NCBI RefSeq assembly: GCF_051846915.1
Contig: NZ_JBPYCR010000003.1
Location: 62,001 to 126,000 of the forward strand
Length of the DNA stretch: 64,000 bases
Source: JBPYCR01 sp051846915
GTDB taxonomy: Bacteria > Bacillota > Bacilli > Bacillales > Amphibacillaceae
Direction of reading: 5' to 3'
Below, in pieces: positions 44,873 to 53,832 of this stretch. A model generated the notes under the pieces. The model saw nothing but the letters and a program-made list of their open reading frames with translations. It was not told the DNA's origin and did no database searches. The translations under genes and the position numbers were made by a program. The first letter of the stretch is position 1. Each line of letters opens with the position of its first letter.

Positions 44873-46231
44873 CTATAATAAAAACTGCATAAACGTAGTA
44901 GCCATTCCGAAGTAAATTAAAATGGAAGTAAGATCATTCAACGTCGTAATAAATGGTCCTGATGCTACAGCCGGATCAATATTAAGCCGATCCATTGCGA
45001 GCGGTATCAATGCGCCGGATAACGTAGCAACAACTAGTGTTACCATAATCGAAATACCTACAAGAATACCAAGAAACAGCTCACCTTTCCATAAATAAAT
45101 GACAGCTATAATAACGATTCCACAAACAACTCCGGTAATTAATCCGGTTGTTGCTTCACGGATAATTAGCTTCATTTTTCCTTGTTTTCCATAGCCACCT
45201 GTCGCTATCCCCCGGACAGCTACAGCGAGTGACTGAGTGCCTGTATTACCCGCCATGCCGGCAATTAATGGAATGAAAATTGCTAACACGGCAACCTGTT
45301 CCAATGTTTCTTCAAAACTGCCTATTAGACTCGCTGTCATCATTCCTAAAAATAATAAAATAATAAGCCAAGGGAGTCTTTTTTTAGCTGATTCAACGGG
45401 ACCATCATCCGGTCGGTCAATATTGGATATAGCCGCGAGCTTAGAGTAGTCATCGCTAGCTTCTTCTTCCATGACATCCATAATATCATCGACCGTAATA
45501 ATTCCGAGCAAATGATTTTGAAAGTCGATGACCGGTAGTGCTAGAAAGTCATAGTCTCTCATCATTTGAGCTATTTCTTCTTGATCCCGTCCGACTGAAA
45601 CAGTAACGACATGTTCGCTCATGATCGTGGAAATAAGTACATCTTCATCCGCAATGATTAGATCACGTAATGATAGTACACCGACAAGATGCTTGTTTTC
45701 ATCCAACACATACATATAATAAATCGTTTCTGCATCTGGTGCTTTTCGCTTCATTTGCTGCATCGTTTCTTTAACTGTATTCATTTTATAAACGGAAACA
45801 TATTCGGTAGTCATAATACTACCGGCGGTTTTTTCCTCATAATGAAGGAGCTCTTTTATTTCTTCTGCAGCTGATTTATCCATGATTGTCAGAAAGCTGG
45901 CAACGGCATCTTTTTCCAGTCCATTTAAAATATCCACCGCATCATCCGCAGGCATTTCCGCCAATACCATTGAAGCAAATCGCGGATCCATTTCAGTGAA
46001 GAATATTTCCGTCTCTTCCAATTCTATATTTTCCATTATTTCAGCAATTTCTTCCGGCGATAAATAAGTATAAATTTGTAGTCTAGCCTCTTGCGTTTGT
46101 TTCCGGAAAAACATCGCTTGGTCATAAGGGTGAATTTCCAGAAACTCTTTACGAAAATCTCCCGTTAGTTCTTTTTCCAAAAGGTTATGCAAAGAATCGA
46201 CATGTCTATCCAGGTTGTTTTTATCTTCCAT
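44873..46231 (-). CDS. mgtE: Magnesium transporter MgtE
   Basis: A 452-residue transporter. Residues 20-130 form the helical N domain (FFRKQTQEARLQIYTYLSPEE, EMPADDAVDILNGLEKDA), 135-255 the paired CBS domains (AGSIMTTEYVSVYKMNTV, DFLALPVIDFQNHLLGIITVDDIMDVMEEE), and 285-450 five helices including IAGMAGNTGTQSLAVAVRGIA and the family end FMQFLL. CBS domains sense internal Mg2+ and close the pore. The gene sits behind an M-box riboswitch on the same strand, which fits magnesium control. Start ATG 46231 has GGGTGATG upstream. Confidence 0.96.
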   Translation of the reverse strand: MEDKNNLDRHVDSLHNLLEKELTGDFRKEFLEIHPYDQAMFFRKQTQEARLQIYTYLSPEEIAEIMENIELEETEIFFTEMDPRFASMVLAEMPADDAVDILNGLEKDAVASFLTIMDKSAAEEIKELLHYEEKTAGSIMTTEYVSVYKMNTVKETMQQMKRKAPDAETIYYMYVLDENKHLVGVLSLRDLIIADEDVLISTIMSEHVVTVSVGRDQEEIAQMMRDYDFLALPVIDFQNHLLGIITVDDIMDVMEEEASDDYSKLAAISNIDRPDDGPVESAKKRLPWLIILLFLGMMTASLIGSFEETLEQVAVLAIFIPLIAGMAGNTGTQSLAVAVRGIATGGYGKQGKMKLIIREATTGLITGVVCGIVIIAVIYLWKGELFLGILVGISIMVTLVVATLSGALIPLAMDRLNIDPAVASGPFITTLNDLTSILIYFGMATTFMQFLL

Positions 46232-46339
46232 CTTTCATCACCCACTTCTATTTATCAGTGTGAATAAACCATTTCAATAATCTTTATTCAACATCTATTC
46301 GTTATTCATATCCTTAACCAATTGTAAAAAAGCAAATTA

Positions 46340-46370
46340 AAAAACACCACTCACGAAGAAGGGTGTTTAT
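46340..46370 (-). terminator. Intrinsic terminator of the M-box leader
   Basis: On the minus strand AAACACCC with a GTGTTT arm (46342-46350 with 46361-46368) closes in a T-run right after the M-box. It is the off-switch stem formed when magnesium is bound. Confidence 0.85.
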
Positions 46371-46374
46371 CATT

Positions 46375-46550
46375 TAAAGCATGATTAAATAAGCCTCCAT
46401 CGTGGAGTTTTAGCACTATATAGCTTGGATGCATATCCCGCTACATTAGAAACCACCTTATGTCGATGGTTTCTGTTAACCCATTGGTGTCTCTCGACGT
46501 TTCTGGGTAGCAGCTTATTTCCATATAGGAGCCTCACCTAACGAGGGGTA
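46375..46550 (-). promoter_or_regulatory. M-box (ykoK-type) magnesium riboswitch upstream of mgtE
   Basis: Read on the minus strand the leader has the M-box landmarks in order: CGTTAGGTGAGGCTCCTATA (46543-46524), GGAAATAAGCTGCTACCCAG, AAACGTCGAGAGACACCAAT, GGGTTAACAGAAACC, the GGTGGTTTC stem, AATGTAGCGGG and CCAAGCTATATAGTGCTAAA, then the ACTCC...GGAGG stem. M-box RNAs stop transcription when Mg2+ is high. The terminator follows at 46340-46370 and mgtE begins about 110 bases on, the expected target. Confidence 0.93.
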
Positions 46551-46757
46551 ATTCAATATTTTATTTTCATTATCTATATTATGGAGGATACAAACAGTTT
46601 AAGTCAATTAAAATACGTTGATTAGCATATAGCAAATGGGCTTGGACCAATCACCATAATGATAAAATTGAAGCCTTTTGGCTGATACAACCTAGCCATC
46701 ACGAGATTAACTTTTCTAATGATAGTTTCGTCAGTACCTCATATCCCTAAAATTAAT

Positions 46758-47651
46758 TTAATGTTGAATTAATCGAATATGATCACGCATATCTTTTGGC
46801 AAGGGTGACTGAAAGGTAATTGTTTCTTTTGTAAAAGGATGTTCCACACGAAGCTCTGAACAATGGAGCGCTTGCCTCGTTAATGTATTGACCGAACCGC
46901 CATATAAATCATCTCCCACAAGCGGATGACCAATAGAAGAGAAATGGACACGAATTTGGTGCGTCCTCCCTGTTTCAAGTTCAATATCAACGAGCGATTG
47001 ATTCGCATATTCTTTTCTTATCTGATAATGTGTAATCGCTTTTTGTCCATCATTCCTCACTTGTCGTTCGATAATTGAACCTTCTTTTCTGCCAATTGGA
47101 GCATCAATACATCCTTGTTTTTCAATTAAATGACCTTCTACAATTGCTGTATACTTTCTTTCAATCTTCTTATTTTGTATCGCTCGATCCAATAGTGAAT
47201 GACAATATCGGTGTTTGGCGACTAAAAGAAGGCCTGACGTATCACGGTCGAGCCTTGTAACAACATGGACTGTAAAAGGTAGTTGATGTTTTTTATAATA
47301 TGCGAGCAATCCATTAGCAATCGTTTTATGCAGATGATGACGAGATGGTATGGTCGCTGTCCCAGGTGGTTTATCCAATACGATTATCGCTTCATCCTCA
47401 TACATTATCGATAAAGGCACATCCTCCGCTGTCATGGAAGGCCCAATGCGCTCAGGTGGAAGTTGAACAGACAGGATATCACCTTCAATTAAACGATAGT
47501 GTACATGCTGGATATTTCCGTTTACCAACATCTCACCACCGTCAAACTTGATCGCCTTAATCATTCTTCTCGAAAACGAATGAACATTCTGTAAGTAGTC
47601 ACGAATAATCATACCGTTGTACTCTTTTGTTATTTTCCATTGCAACATCAT
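46758..47651 (-). CDS. yjbO: RluA-family pseudouridine synthase (YjbO)
   Basis: A 297-residue enzyme. Residues 14-70 look like an S4 RNA-binding fold (IRDYLQNVHSFSRRMIKAI, GGEMLVNGNIQHVHYRLIEGD), followed by the RluA catalytic domain with VVTRLDRDTSGLLLVAKHR near 135 (catalytic Asp in RLDRDT), ETGRTHQIRVHFSSIGHPLVGD near 225 and the C-terminal HSELRVEHPFT. The enzyme isomerises uridine in rRNA. In B. subtilis it is the third gene of the yjbM-yjbN-yjbO set; here nadK ends 10 bases before it, keeping that operon. Start is ATG 47651 or 47648. Confidence 0.93.
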   Translation of the reverse strand: MMLQWKITKEYNGMIIRDYLQNVHSFSRRMIKAIKFDGGEMLVNGNIQHVHYRLIEGDILSVQLPPERIGPSMTAEDVPLSIMYEDEAIIVLDKPPGTATIPSRHHLHKTIANGLLAYYKKHQLPFTVHVVTRLDRDTSGLLLVAKHRYCHSLLDRAIQNKKIERKYTAIVEGHLIEKQGCIDAPIGRKEGSIIERQVRNDGQKAITHYQIRKEYANQSLVDIELETGRTHQIRVHFSSIGHPLVGDDLYGGSVNTLTRQALHCSELRVEHPFTKETITFQSPLPKDMRDHIRLIQH

Positions 47652-47661
47652 TCACATCCGA

Positions 47662-48477
47662 TTAACCTTTATCTATTTCTTCCCCTTCAGAGACGAATGA
47701 ATCGCGGACTCTGTTCCAAAACGGAAACGGTCGATAACGAACGAATCGTACTCTGTCTTTCGCCACGCGACACTGAATGGATTTAACATCTGTAAATGTA
47801 TCTGTATAGTGGTCTCGGGCAATTAAAAAACTGCGATCGACCATTGGCTTCAGCAAGCATGTATGATGCTTTGGCAAAATTAATGGTGACCCAATCGTAC
47901 GAAAAACGCGATTGTTAATCGATGCCATTTCGGTTAATTGGATTGCTTCGATCGACGGATGAATAATCCCTCCGCCCAGCGCTTTATTGTAGGCTGTACT
48001 GCCTGAAGGAGTTGAAATACATAATCCATCCCCCCGAAATGTTTCAAAGTGCTCTCCGCGAATTTGTACATCGAAAACGACAGAGCCTTCAGCCGTTTTT
48101 ATTGTAGCCTCATTTAAAGCTAAAAACCGACTTTCTTTCCTTTCCGTTTTAAACCGAATAATGACCTCCAGTAGTGGATATTCAACGACCTGATAGGGTG
48201 TTCTTGCTATTTCAATGACGAGTTTTTCTATTTCTTCTGGTACCCAATCAGCATAAAATCCTAAGTGACCGGTATGTATTCCTATAAATGCAGTAGAAGG
48301 CAAGCGATGTACATAAAGATGGAAAGCTTCAAGCAAGGTGCCATCCCCACCGACTGAAATTACTAACTCCGGTTCTTCCTCATCATAAATAAGGTCAAAA
48401 TCGGTTAAATATTTCTTTACCGTTGCCATTATTTTATTTGAACGATTGTCCCCTTTGGATACAACTGAAAACTTCAA
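47662..48477 (-). CDS. nadK: NAD kinase
   Basis: Read from TTG 48477 because AGGAGG lies 8 bases upstream; the GTG at 48486 overlaps that site, and MKFSVVSKGDNRSNKI matches NadK starts. The 271-residue enzyme has ISVGGDGTLLEAF near residue 42, AFIGIHTGHLGFYADW near 68 and GDGLCISTPSGSTAYNKALGGGI near 148, the family's catalytic and NAD-binding motifs. It phosphorylates NAD to NADP. It is 96 bases after yjbM and 10 before yjbO, in the conserved yjbM-nadK-yjbO operon. Confidence 0.93.
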   Translation of the reverse strand: MKFSVVSKGDNRSNKIMATVKKYLTDFDLIYDEEEPELVISVGGDGTLLEAFHLYVHRLPSTAFIGIHTGHLGFYADWVPEEIEKLVIEIARTPYQVVEYPLLEVIIRFKTERKESRFLALNEATIKTAEGSVVFDVQIRGEHFETFRGDGLCISTPSGSTAYNKALGGGIIHPSIEAIQLTEMASINNRVFRTIGSPLILPKHHTCLLKPMVDRSFLIARDHYTDTFTDVKSIQCRVAKDRVRFVRYRPFPFWNRVRDSFVSEGEEIDKG

Positions 48478-48572
48478 TCCAGACACCTCCTATAATTCTT
48501 TAATTAATTATTATGATAAGTATTCACATCAAACCAGAATGTCTAAAAAATTTAGTGCAGATTTAGCTTTGA

Positions 48573-49181
48573 TTATTTGCGGTGAAAAATTCGTTGGGCT
48601 TCTTGTACTTCTTTTTTTATTTTTGACATTTCTTCATCTAGGCGAAATGCGGCTTCTGCAGCTCCTTTCAATCTTTCTTTAACATCTGTTGGTATCTTAC
48701 CCTTATATTTATAGTTTAATGAATGTTCATTGATCGCCCAAAAATTCATTGCTAATGTCCGTATTTGTATTTCGGCCAATACCTTTTTTTCTCCACGTAT
48801 CGTTTGAACCGGGTATTCAATAATTAAATGAAACGAGCGATAGCCACTATCTTTATTTTTTTTAATATAATCCTTTTCAATAATTATTTGCAAATCATTT
48901 CGTTCACGCACCATATCTACCACTCGATAAATATCATCGACAAATTGACAAACAACACGAATTCCAGCTATGTCCTGAATATCTTTTTCAATTCGGTCAT
49001 ATGATATATGTTTTTCGTCCGCTTTTTCCAATATACTTGCTAACGGCTTTACTCTTCCTGTAACGAATTCAATTGGTGAATGACTTGTTTCATGATTAAA
49101 TTGTTTACGAACACCTCTGAATTTTATTTTAAGTTCTTCAACAGCTTGTGCATACGGTGCAAGGAATGCTTCCCAATCCAT
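48573..49181 (-). CDS. yjbM: Small alarmone synthetase YjbM (SasB/RelQ)
   Basis: A 202-residue (p)ppGpp synthetase read from ATG 49181 with AGGTGA upstream; an earlier ATG at 49214 has no site. The synthetase core has IEFVTGRVKPLASILEKADEK near 39, DIAGIRVVCQFVDDIYRV near 75 and YIKKNKDSGYRSFHLIIEYP near 105. It has no hydrolase domain, so it makes (p)ppGpp from GTP and ATP without degrading it. Its C-terminus, ERLKGAAEAAFRLDEEMSKIKKEV, is typical of RelQ. First gene of the yjbM-nadK-yjbO operon. Confidence 0.92.
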   Translation of the reverse strand: MDWEAFLAPYAQAVEELKIKFRGVRKQFNHETSHSPIEFVTGRVKPLASILEKADEKHISYDRIEKDIQDIAGIRVVCQFVDDIYRVVDMVRERNDLQIIIEKDYIKKNKDSGYRSFHLIIEYPVQTIRGEKKVLAEIQIRTLAMNFWAINEHSLNYKYKGKIPTDVKERLKGAAEAAFRLDEEMSKIKKEVQEAQRIFHRK

Positions 49182-49345
49182 ATAATTATCACCTATTTTC
49201 CAATATCTTAACATAATAATCCAACCATATTTAGAGCATTAAACGCCCTTTACCTATTTTATCATAATAAATGGAAATGAATAATCTTTGCATCAGAATA
49301 AATTATTCGAGATAATATACATAACATCCCTTTTGGAGGATAAAT

Positions 49346-49930
49346 ATGTCTCAGGAAATTGAAATTGAATATAAAATGCTATTGACGGAGCAGGAACACA
49401 CGCGATTACTAGTTGCTCTTCCTTTTCCAGAAGTTCCCTGCAAGCAAACGAACTATTATTTTGAAACAAAAACACTTGAACTAAAAGATCTAGGGTGTGC
49501 CTTACGCATTCGTGAAAAGAATGACAAATATCAACTCACGTTAAAAGAACCGCATCCAGATGGTTTACTTGAAACGCATGACTCACTGTCGAAAAAAGAG
49601 GCATGTTCATGGATTAACGGTAATATAAATGATGATAAATATACAATGAAACGATTAATTGGCAAAAATATTAATATTGCACAATTGATCTGTTATGGCA
49701 GTCTAGTTACAGAACGTCGCCAGTTTCAAAATAATGACATACTTTATGTTCTCGATTATAGTACCTATAATGGGTATGCCGATTGGGAATTGGAAATTGA
49801 AGCTCCAAGCAAGGAAAGCGGTCTGGAAGCTTTTCATTCACTGTTACAGAAGTACGCCATCACTGAAAAAGAGACACCAAATAAAATTTCTCGCTTCTTC
49901 CAAACACACTGTCCAGCTGACGGAAAATAA
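49346..49930 (+). CDS. yjbK: CYTH-domain protein YjbK
   Basis: A 194-residue CYTH (CyaB-thiamine triphosphatase fold) protein. The ExExK signature is SQEIEIEYKMLL at the N-terminus, followed by basic/acidic strands CALRIREKNDKYQLTLKEPH near 50 and DYSTYNGYADWELEIEAPSK near 135. This fold hydrolyses triphosphates with metal; the substrate of YjbK is unsettled. GGAGG is 6 bases before ATG 49346. Divergent from yjbM, and followed 65 bases later by yjbI. Confidence 0.9.
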   Translation: MSQEIEIEYKMLLTEQEHTRLLVALPFPEVPCKQTNYYFETKTLELKDLGCALRIREKNDKYQLTLKEPHPDGLLETHDSLSKKEACSWINGNINDDKYTMKRLIGKNINIAQLICYGSLVTERRQFQNNDILYVLDYSTYNGYADWELEIEAPSKESGLEAFHSLLQKYAITEKETPNKISRFFQTHCPADGK

Positions 49931-49995
49931 TCGGATCATTTGCCCAGACCGCCTTCCGTTGCTACAATGATAGAAACATAGAAGGAGCACACTTC

Positions 49996-50376
49996 ATGAC
50001 AAAACCAGGAACCATTTTTGAAGCAATTGGTGGTTATGAACCAATCGATAAAATAATTGATTCACTATATAAACATATTGGAAATAATCCAAAACTTATT
50101 CCTATTTTCCCTGACGATTTAGCGGAATCAGCTCGAAAACAGCGTTTATTTCTAGTCCAATTTTTTGGAGGACCAAGCATTTACAACGAAGAACGCGGAC
50201 ATCCGATGCTCAGAAGAAGACATATGGAATTTGAAGTTACACCGGAAAGAAAAGATGCCTGGCTGGAATGTATGCATAAGGCATTAGAAGAGGCAGAGAT
50301 AGAAGAGCCATATCGTAGTGCTATATTTGAAAGACTGGTCATGACAGCTCAACATATGGTTAACACGCGAGAATAA
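49996..50376 (+). CDS. yjbI: Truncated haemoglobin YjbI
   Basis: A 126-residue group II truncated globin. FEAIGGYEPIDKIIDSLYKHI begins the fold, FPDDLAESARKQRLFLVQFFGG covers helices C-E, and RRRHMEFEVTPERKDAWLECM near 75 holds the proximal His and the G/H region. The fold reversibly binds haem and oxygen. In B. subtilis yjbI is next to yjbH, as here (gap 19 bases); YjbI is implicated in protecting from oxidative damage. Start has AAGGAG upstream. Confidence 0.93.
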   Translation: MTKPGTIFEAIGGYEPIDKIIDSLYKHIGNNPKLIPIFPDDLAESARKQRLFLVQFFGGPSIYNEERGHPMLRRRHMEFEVTPERKDAWLECMHKALEEAEIEEPYRSAIFERLVMTAQHMVNTRE

Positions 50377-50395
50377 AGAAAAGGGGGACTTATGT

Positions 50396-51277
50396 ATGGT
50401 TTGGAATCTGTACGAACAACCTAAAGCAAATCATGCAGATCATTCAGTGAAATATAATTTTATTGATTTTATAGAGAAGCCGATAGAAATATATGCTTTC
50501 ATTGACCCATTATGTCCTGAATGTTGGACATTAGACCCCATCTTCAAGAAGTTATCCATTGAATATGGACGCTTTTTTACAATCCGCCCTGTCATTAGCG
50601 GTCGGTTAGTAAAATTGCGCAAGAAATCGGTGAAAAACCGAAATCCAATACCTATTTGGGAAAAAACAGATAAGTTTTCCGGTATTAGCTGCGATCGCGA
50701 TTTAAAGTCCGACAACTTCCCGTGGAGTACGTCCATGGCTATAAAGGCAGCAGAGCTTCAAGGGAATCGGGCAGGAAGATTGTTTCTGCGTAAAGTACAA
50801 GAAGCGTTTTTTATAAATAATGAAGATATTTCAGATGAAAAAACGTTAATCCGGTGTGCAGAGAACGCCAAATTGGATGTAGAGGAATTCAGTAATGACT
50901 TGCAATCCAGCTCTGCCAAAAAAGCATTTCAGTGCGATTTAAAAATCTTAAAAGATATGAACGTTGATACATTACCTACACTCGTTTTCTTTAATCATGT
51001 CATTGAAGATCACGGTATTAAAATTACTGGGTTTCATCATTATGACACATATGTTCATATTTTAAGAGAAATATTGCAAGTAGATATGCCGCCTGCCAAA
51101 AAGCCACCATTGGAAGATTTTCTTGCCCATTACGGAATGGTTGGTAACAAAGAATTGTCGGTTATTTACGATTGGACGCTGGCTGAAGCTGAAAGAGAAA
51201 TGAAAAAGCTGCAGTTAAAGCGAAAGGTAAAAAAGATAAACGTAAAGCATGACTCCATCTGGAAATATATTTCATAG
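50396..51277 (+). CDS. yjbH: ClpXP adaptor YjbH (SpxH)
   Basis: A 293-residue DsbA-like protein. IEIYAFIDPLCPECWTLDP at about 31-49 contains the thioredoxin-type C40-x-x-C43 pair, and the family text continues with SMAIKAAELQGNRAGRLFLRKVQEAFF near 115 and DTLPTLVFFNHVIEDHGIKI near 183. In B. subtilis and Staphylococcus, YjbH binds Spx and feeds it to ClpXP. The target gene spx is 5 kb away on the opposite strand. AAAGGGGGAC is its ribosome site. Confidence 0.93.
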   Translation: MVWNLYEQPKANHADHSVKYNFIDFIEKPIEIYAFIDPLCPECWTLDPIFKKLSIEYGRFFTIRPVISGRLVKLRKKSVKNRNPIPIWEKTDKFSGISCDRDLKSDNFPWSTSMAIKAAELQGNRAGRLFLRKVQEAFFINNEDISDEKTLIRCAENAKLDVEEFSNDLQSSSAKKAFQCDLKILKDMNVDTLPTLVFFNHVIEDHGIKITGFHHYDTYVHILREILQVDMPPAKKPPLEDFLAHYGMVGNKELSVIYDWTLAEAEREMKKLQLKRKVKKINVKHDSIWKYIS

Positions 51278-51483
51278 TGGTGCTCTAAATACAAATAAAA
51301 AAAGTTAAAACGCGAAGTATGCTTTGCAGATTTAATTTGACCTCTCTAAGTAGATTCATAAACTTAGAGTTTTTTATTCTAATGGTTGAATATTCTTCAT
51401 ATAAATTTAATATACGGAATCATCGTCAATGCTAGATTTGGATTGGGTATGGAATGAACATAACCATGGGAGCGTGTTATTTG

Positions 51484-51660
51484 ATGAAGTCTTCTCTTCC
51501 TATTATCTTTTTGATCGTAACGATTGGTGCATTCATTTTAAACCTATTTGGTCTGATGCAATTTATCCCGATGTTTATCACCTTGCCTATATTGTTTATT
51601 TCCATTTATTTAACCGTTTATTCTTTCATGCACCCACGTGTTTATCGTGGCATGCGTTGA
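51484..51660 (+). CDS. Small two-helix membrane protein
   Basis: A 58-residue protein starting MKSSLPIIFLIVTIGAFILN with two helices (about 5-25 and 30-52) separated by FGLMQFIP, and a basic tail HPRVYRGMR. GGAG stands about 11 bases before ATG 51484; a 10-residue longer version from 51454 is also possible. The sequence keeps its frame in an otherwise AT-rich gap between yjbH and pepF. I do not recognise it; it is probably a short hypothetical membrane protein. Confidence 0.55.
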   Translation: MKSSLPIIFLIVTIGAFILNLFGLMQFIPMFITLPILFISIYLTVYSFMHPRVYRGMR

Positions 51661-51691
51661 AAGGGTGAATAATAGTAATTTGCTGCATACA

Positions 51692-51728
51692 AAAACGACT
51701 TCAGGCCTTATTTGGCTGAAGTCGTTTT
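51692..51728. terminator. Bidirectional terminator between small membrane gene and pepF
   Basis: A 13-bp stem, AAAACGACTTCAG (51692-51704) with CTGAAGTCGTTTT (51716-51728), closed by GCC/GGC. A-run and T-run on each side suit both strands. It ends the plus-strand small gene and could also stop pepF. Confidence 0.85.
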
Positions 51729-51879
51729 AGACTTGTTTACGTATTCATATAATCCAGTTTATGCTTCCGTTTCAGTTTAATTAAATTCCTTTGTCTAATG
51801 GAACTGACCAATCGATTTAACTTCCTTCAATTCCCTCTATGAAATCCGAATAGGACAATCTTTTTGTAAAACAGGCTTA

Positions 51880-53697
51880 CTATTTCGTTTTTCTAAGAAG
51901 GTCTTCCATTTCGGTCAGTTTTTCTTCAAATATATCCAGTGCATCTAAAATAGGTTGTTTTCCGGTCATATCGACCCCTGCTTTTTTTAAAACTTCAATT
52001 GGATAATCGCTGTTTCCCGCTTTTAAGAAATCAATGTAACGGTTTACTGCCGGCTCTCCTTCATCCAGTATTTGCTTGGCGAGTGAAGTGGCTGCAGAAT
52101 ACCCGGTTGCATACTGATATACATAATAATTGTAGTAAAAATGAGGAATTCGTGCCCATTCCAATCCAATTTCCTCGTCCGAAATGACCTCATCACCGAA
52201 ATACTTTTTATTAAGTGCATAGTAGGTTTCCGTCAGTTTATCGGCTGTTAAAGCTTCCCCATCTTGAGCAAGCATGTGAATCTTGTGCTCAAATTCAGCA
52301 AACATCGTCTGGCGAAAAACTGTTCCGCGGAAGCCTTCCAAGAAGTGGTTTAAAATGTACAGTTTTTGTTTTTCATCATCCAAATTATTAAGCATGTATT
52401 CATTCAACAATGCTTCGTTGCATGTAGAAGCAACCTCTGCAACAAAGATTGAATAATTACCATAGCGAAAAGGCTGTGCTTTTCTCGTAAAGTAACTATG
52501 CACCGAGTGACCCAGTTCATGTGTCAATGTAAACATATCATTCACATTATCCTGCCAATTAAGTAATATATACGGATTCGTTCCATACGATCCCGATGAA
52601 TAAGCACCACTTCGTTTTCCTCTGTTTTCCTCTACATCTATCCAGCGATTTTGAAAACCTTCCTCAATAATAGCCGTGTAGTCTGCTCCCATAGGTTTCA
52701 AACTATTCAATACATGTTCTTGGGCTTCTTCGTAGGTAAAATTCATATCGGTATCCTGGATAAGCGGTGTATATAAATCATACATGTGCAATTCATCCAG
52801 ACGAAGCACTTCTTTACGTAATTTAGCATAGCGGTGAAGCAAGGTTAATCGGTCATTGACTGCTTCGACTAGATTATCATACACTTTTTCAGGAATATTA
52901 TTGCCATCCAAGGCAGCCTGCCGTGCAGAATCGTAATTTCTTACTTTTGCATAAAAGTTATCTTTTTTCACGGTACCGCTCAGCGTCGTCGCAAAAGTAT
53001 TTTTAAAACTGCCATACGTGTGATACATTGCTTCAAAAGCGGCTTTACGTACTTGTCGATCCTTTGATTCCATAAAACCAAGGTAGCGGCCGTGTGTTAA
53101 TTCTACTTCTTCTCCTTTTTCATTTTTAATTTCAGGAAAAGTTAAGTCTGCATTATTTAACATGCTAAATGTTTGAGATGCCGCTTGAATCGGGTCTGAG
53201 ACTTGTGCCAAAAGTGCTTCCTCGTTTTTACTTAAAATATGCGGACGCTGTCTTGTAATTTCATCCAAAGTTTTTTGGTAAAGCTTTAACCCTTCTTCTT
53301 CCTCCATAAAAGAAGTTAGCTTTTTTTCATCCATTTCGAGAATTTCCGGTACGATATAACTCATACTGCTTGAAGCAAGGGTTAATATATTATCCGCACG
53401 TGCATTCATTGCTTGGTAAGAACCGTTAGTTGTGTCCTGGTCGTAACGCATATGCGAATATGTATACAATTTTCCGAGCCGTTCGGATAGTTCATCTTGC
53501 AATTGTAGCACTTGTAATAAACTTTTTGAGGAATCGGACAATGTATTCTGATATTCCTTGATCTTAGGAATATCTGCTTCTAGAGCTTTATATTCTTTCT
53601 CCCATAAATCATCCGAAGCAAAAATATCTTCCAGCTTCCATGTACGTTCTTCAGGTACCTCGCTGCGCTTTTGCAGTTTTTTCGTTGCTTTTGCCAT
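51880..53697 (-). CDS. pepF: Oligoendopeptidase F
   Basis: A 605-residue M3-family metallopeptidase, the usual length of about 600. The zinc motif is FTLTHELGHSVHSYFTRKAQ near residue 390 (HELGH) with the third ligand Glu in EVASTCNEALLNEYM near 420. The N-terminal half is helical and EERTWKLEDIFASDDLWEKE is the typical start. It cleaves short peptides inside the cell. Start ATG 53697 has GGAGG 9 bases upstream. In B. subtilis this gene (yjbG) also sits between coiA and yjbH. Confidence 0.95.
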   Translation of the reverse strand: MAKATKKLQKRSEVPEERTWKLEDIFASDDLWEKEYKALEADIPKIKEYQNTLSDSSKSLLQVLQLQDELSERLGKLYTYSHMRYDQDTTNGSYQAMNARADNILTLASSSMSYIVPEILEMDEKKLTSFMEEEEGLKLYQKTLDEITRQRPHILSKNEEALLAQVSDPIQAASQTFSMLNNADLTFPEIKNEKGEEVELTHGRYLGFMESKDRQVRKAAFEAMYHTYGSFKNTFATTLSGTVKKDNFYAKVRNYDSARQAALDGNNIPEKVYDNLVEAVNDRLTLLHRYAKLRKEVLRLDELHMYDLYTPLIQDTDMNFTYEEAQEHVLNSLKPMGADYTAIIEEGFQNRWIDVEENRGKRSGAYSSGSYGTNPYILLNWQDNVNDMFTLTHELGHSVHSYFTRKAQPFRYGNYSIFVAEVASTCNEALLNEYMLNNLDDEKQKLYILNHFLEGFRGTVFRQTMFAEFEHKIHMLAQDGEALTADKLTETYYALNKKYFGDEVISDEEIGLEWARIPHFYYNYYVYQYATGYSAATSLAKQILDEGEPAVNRYIDFLKAGNSDYPIEVLKKAGVDMTGKQPILDALDIFEEKLTEMEDLLRKTK

Positions 53698-53832
53698 TTT
53701 TACATACCTCCATTTATACTATGAATTTCATTAGCATACACCTTTATCCTACATTTCCTATATACTCCAAGTTTAATTAAAAGTGGCACTTCTTACTAGT
53801 ATAACGATTTAGAGCTTGTTCATGCCTGTAAT

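Noticed and set aside
51429..51668. 79-codon frame overlapping the small membrane gene
   Set aside because: Out-of-frame shadow of the gene at 51484-51660 without a ribosome site.
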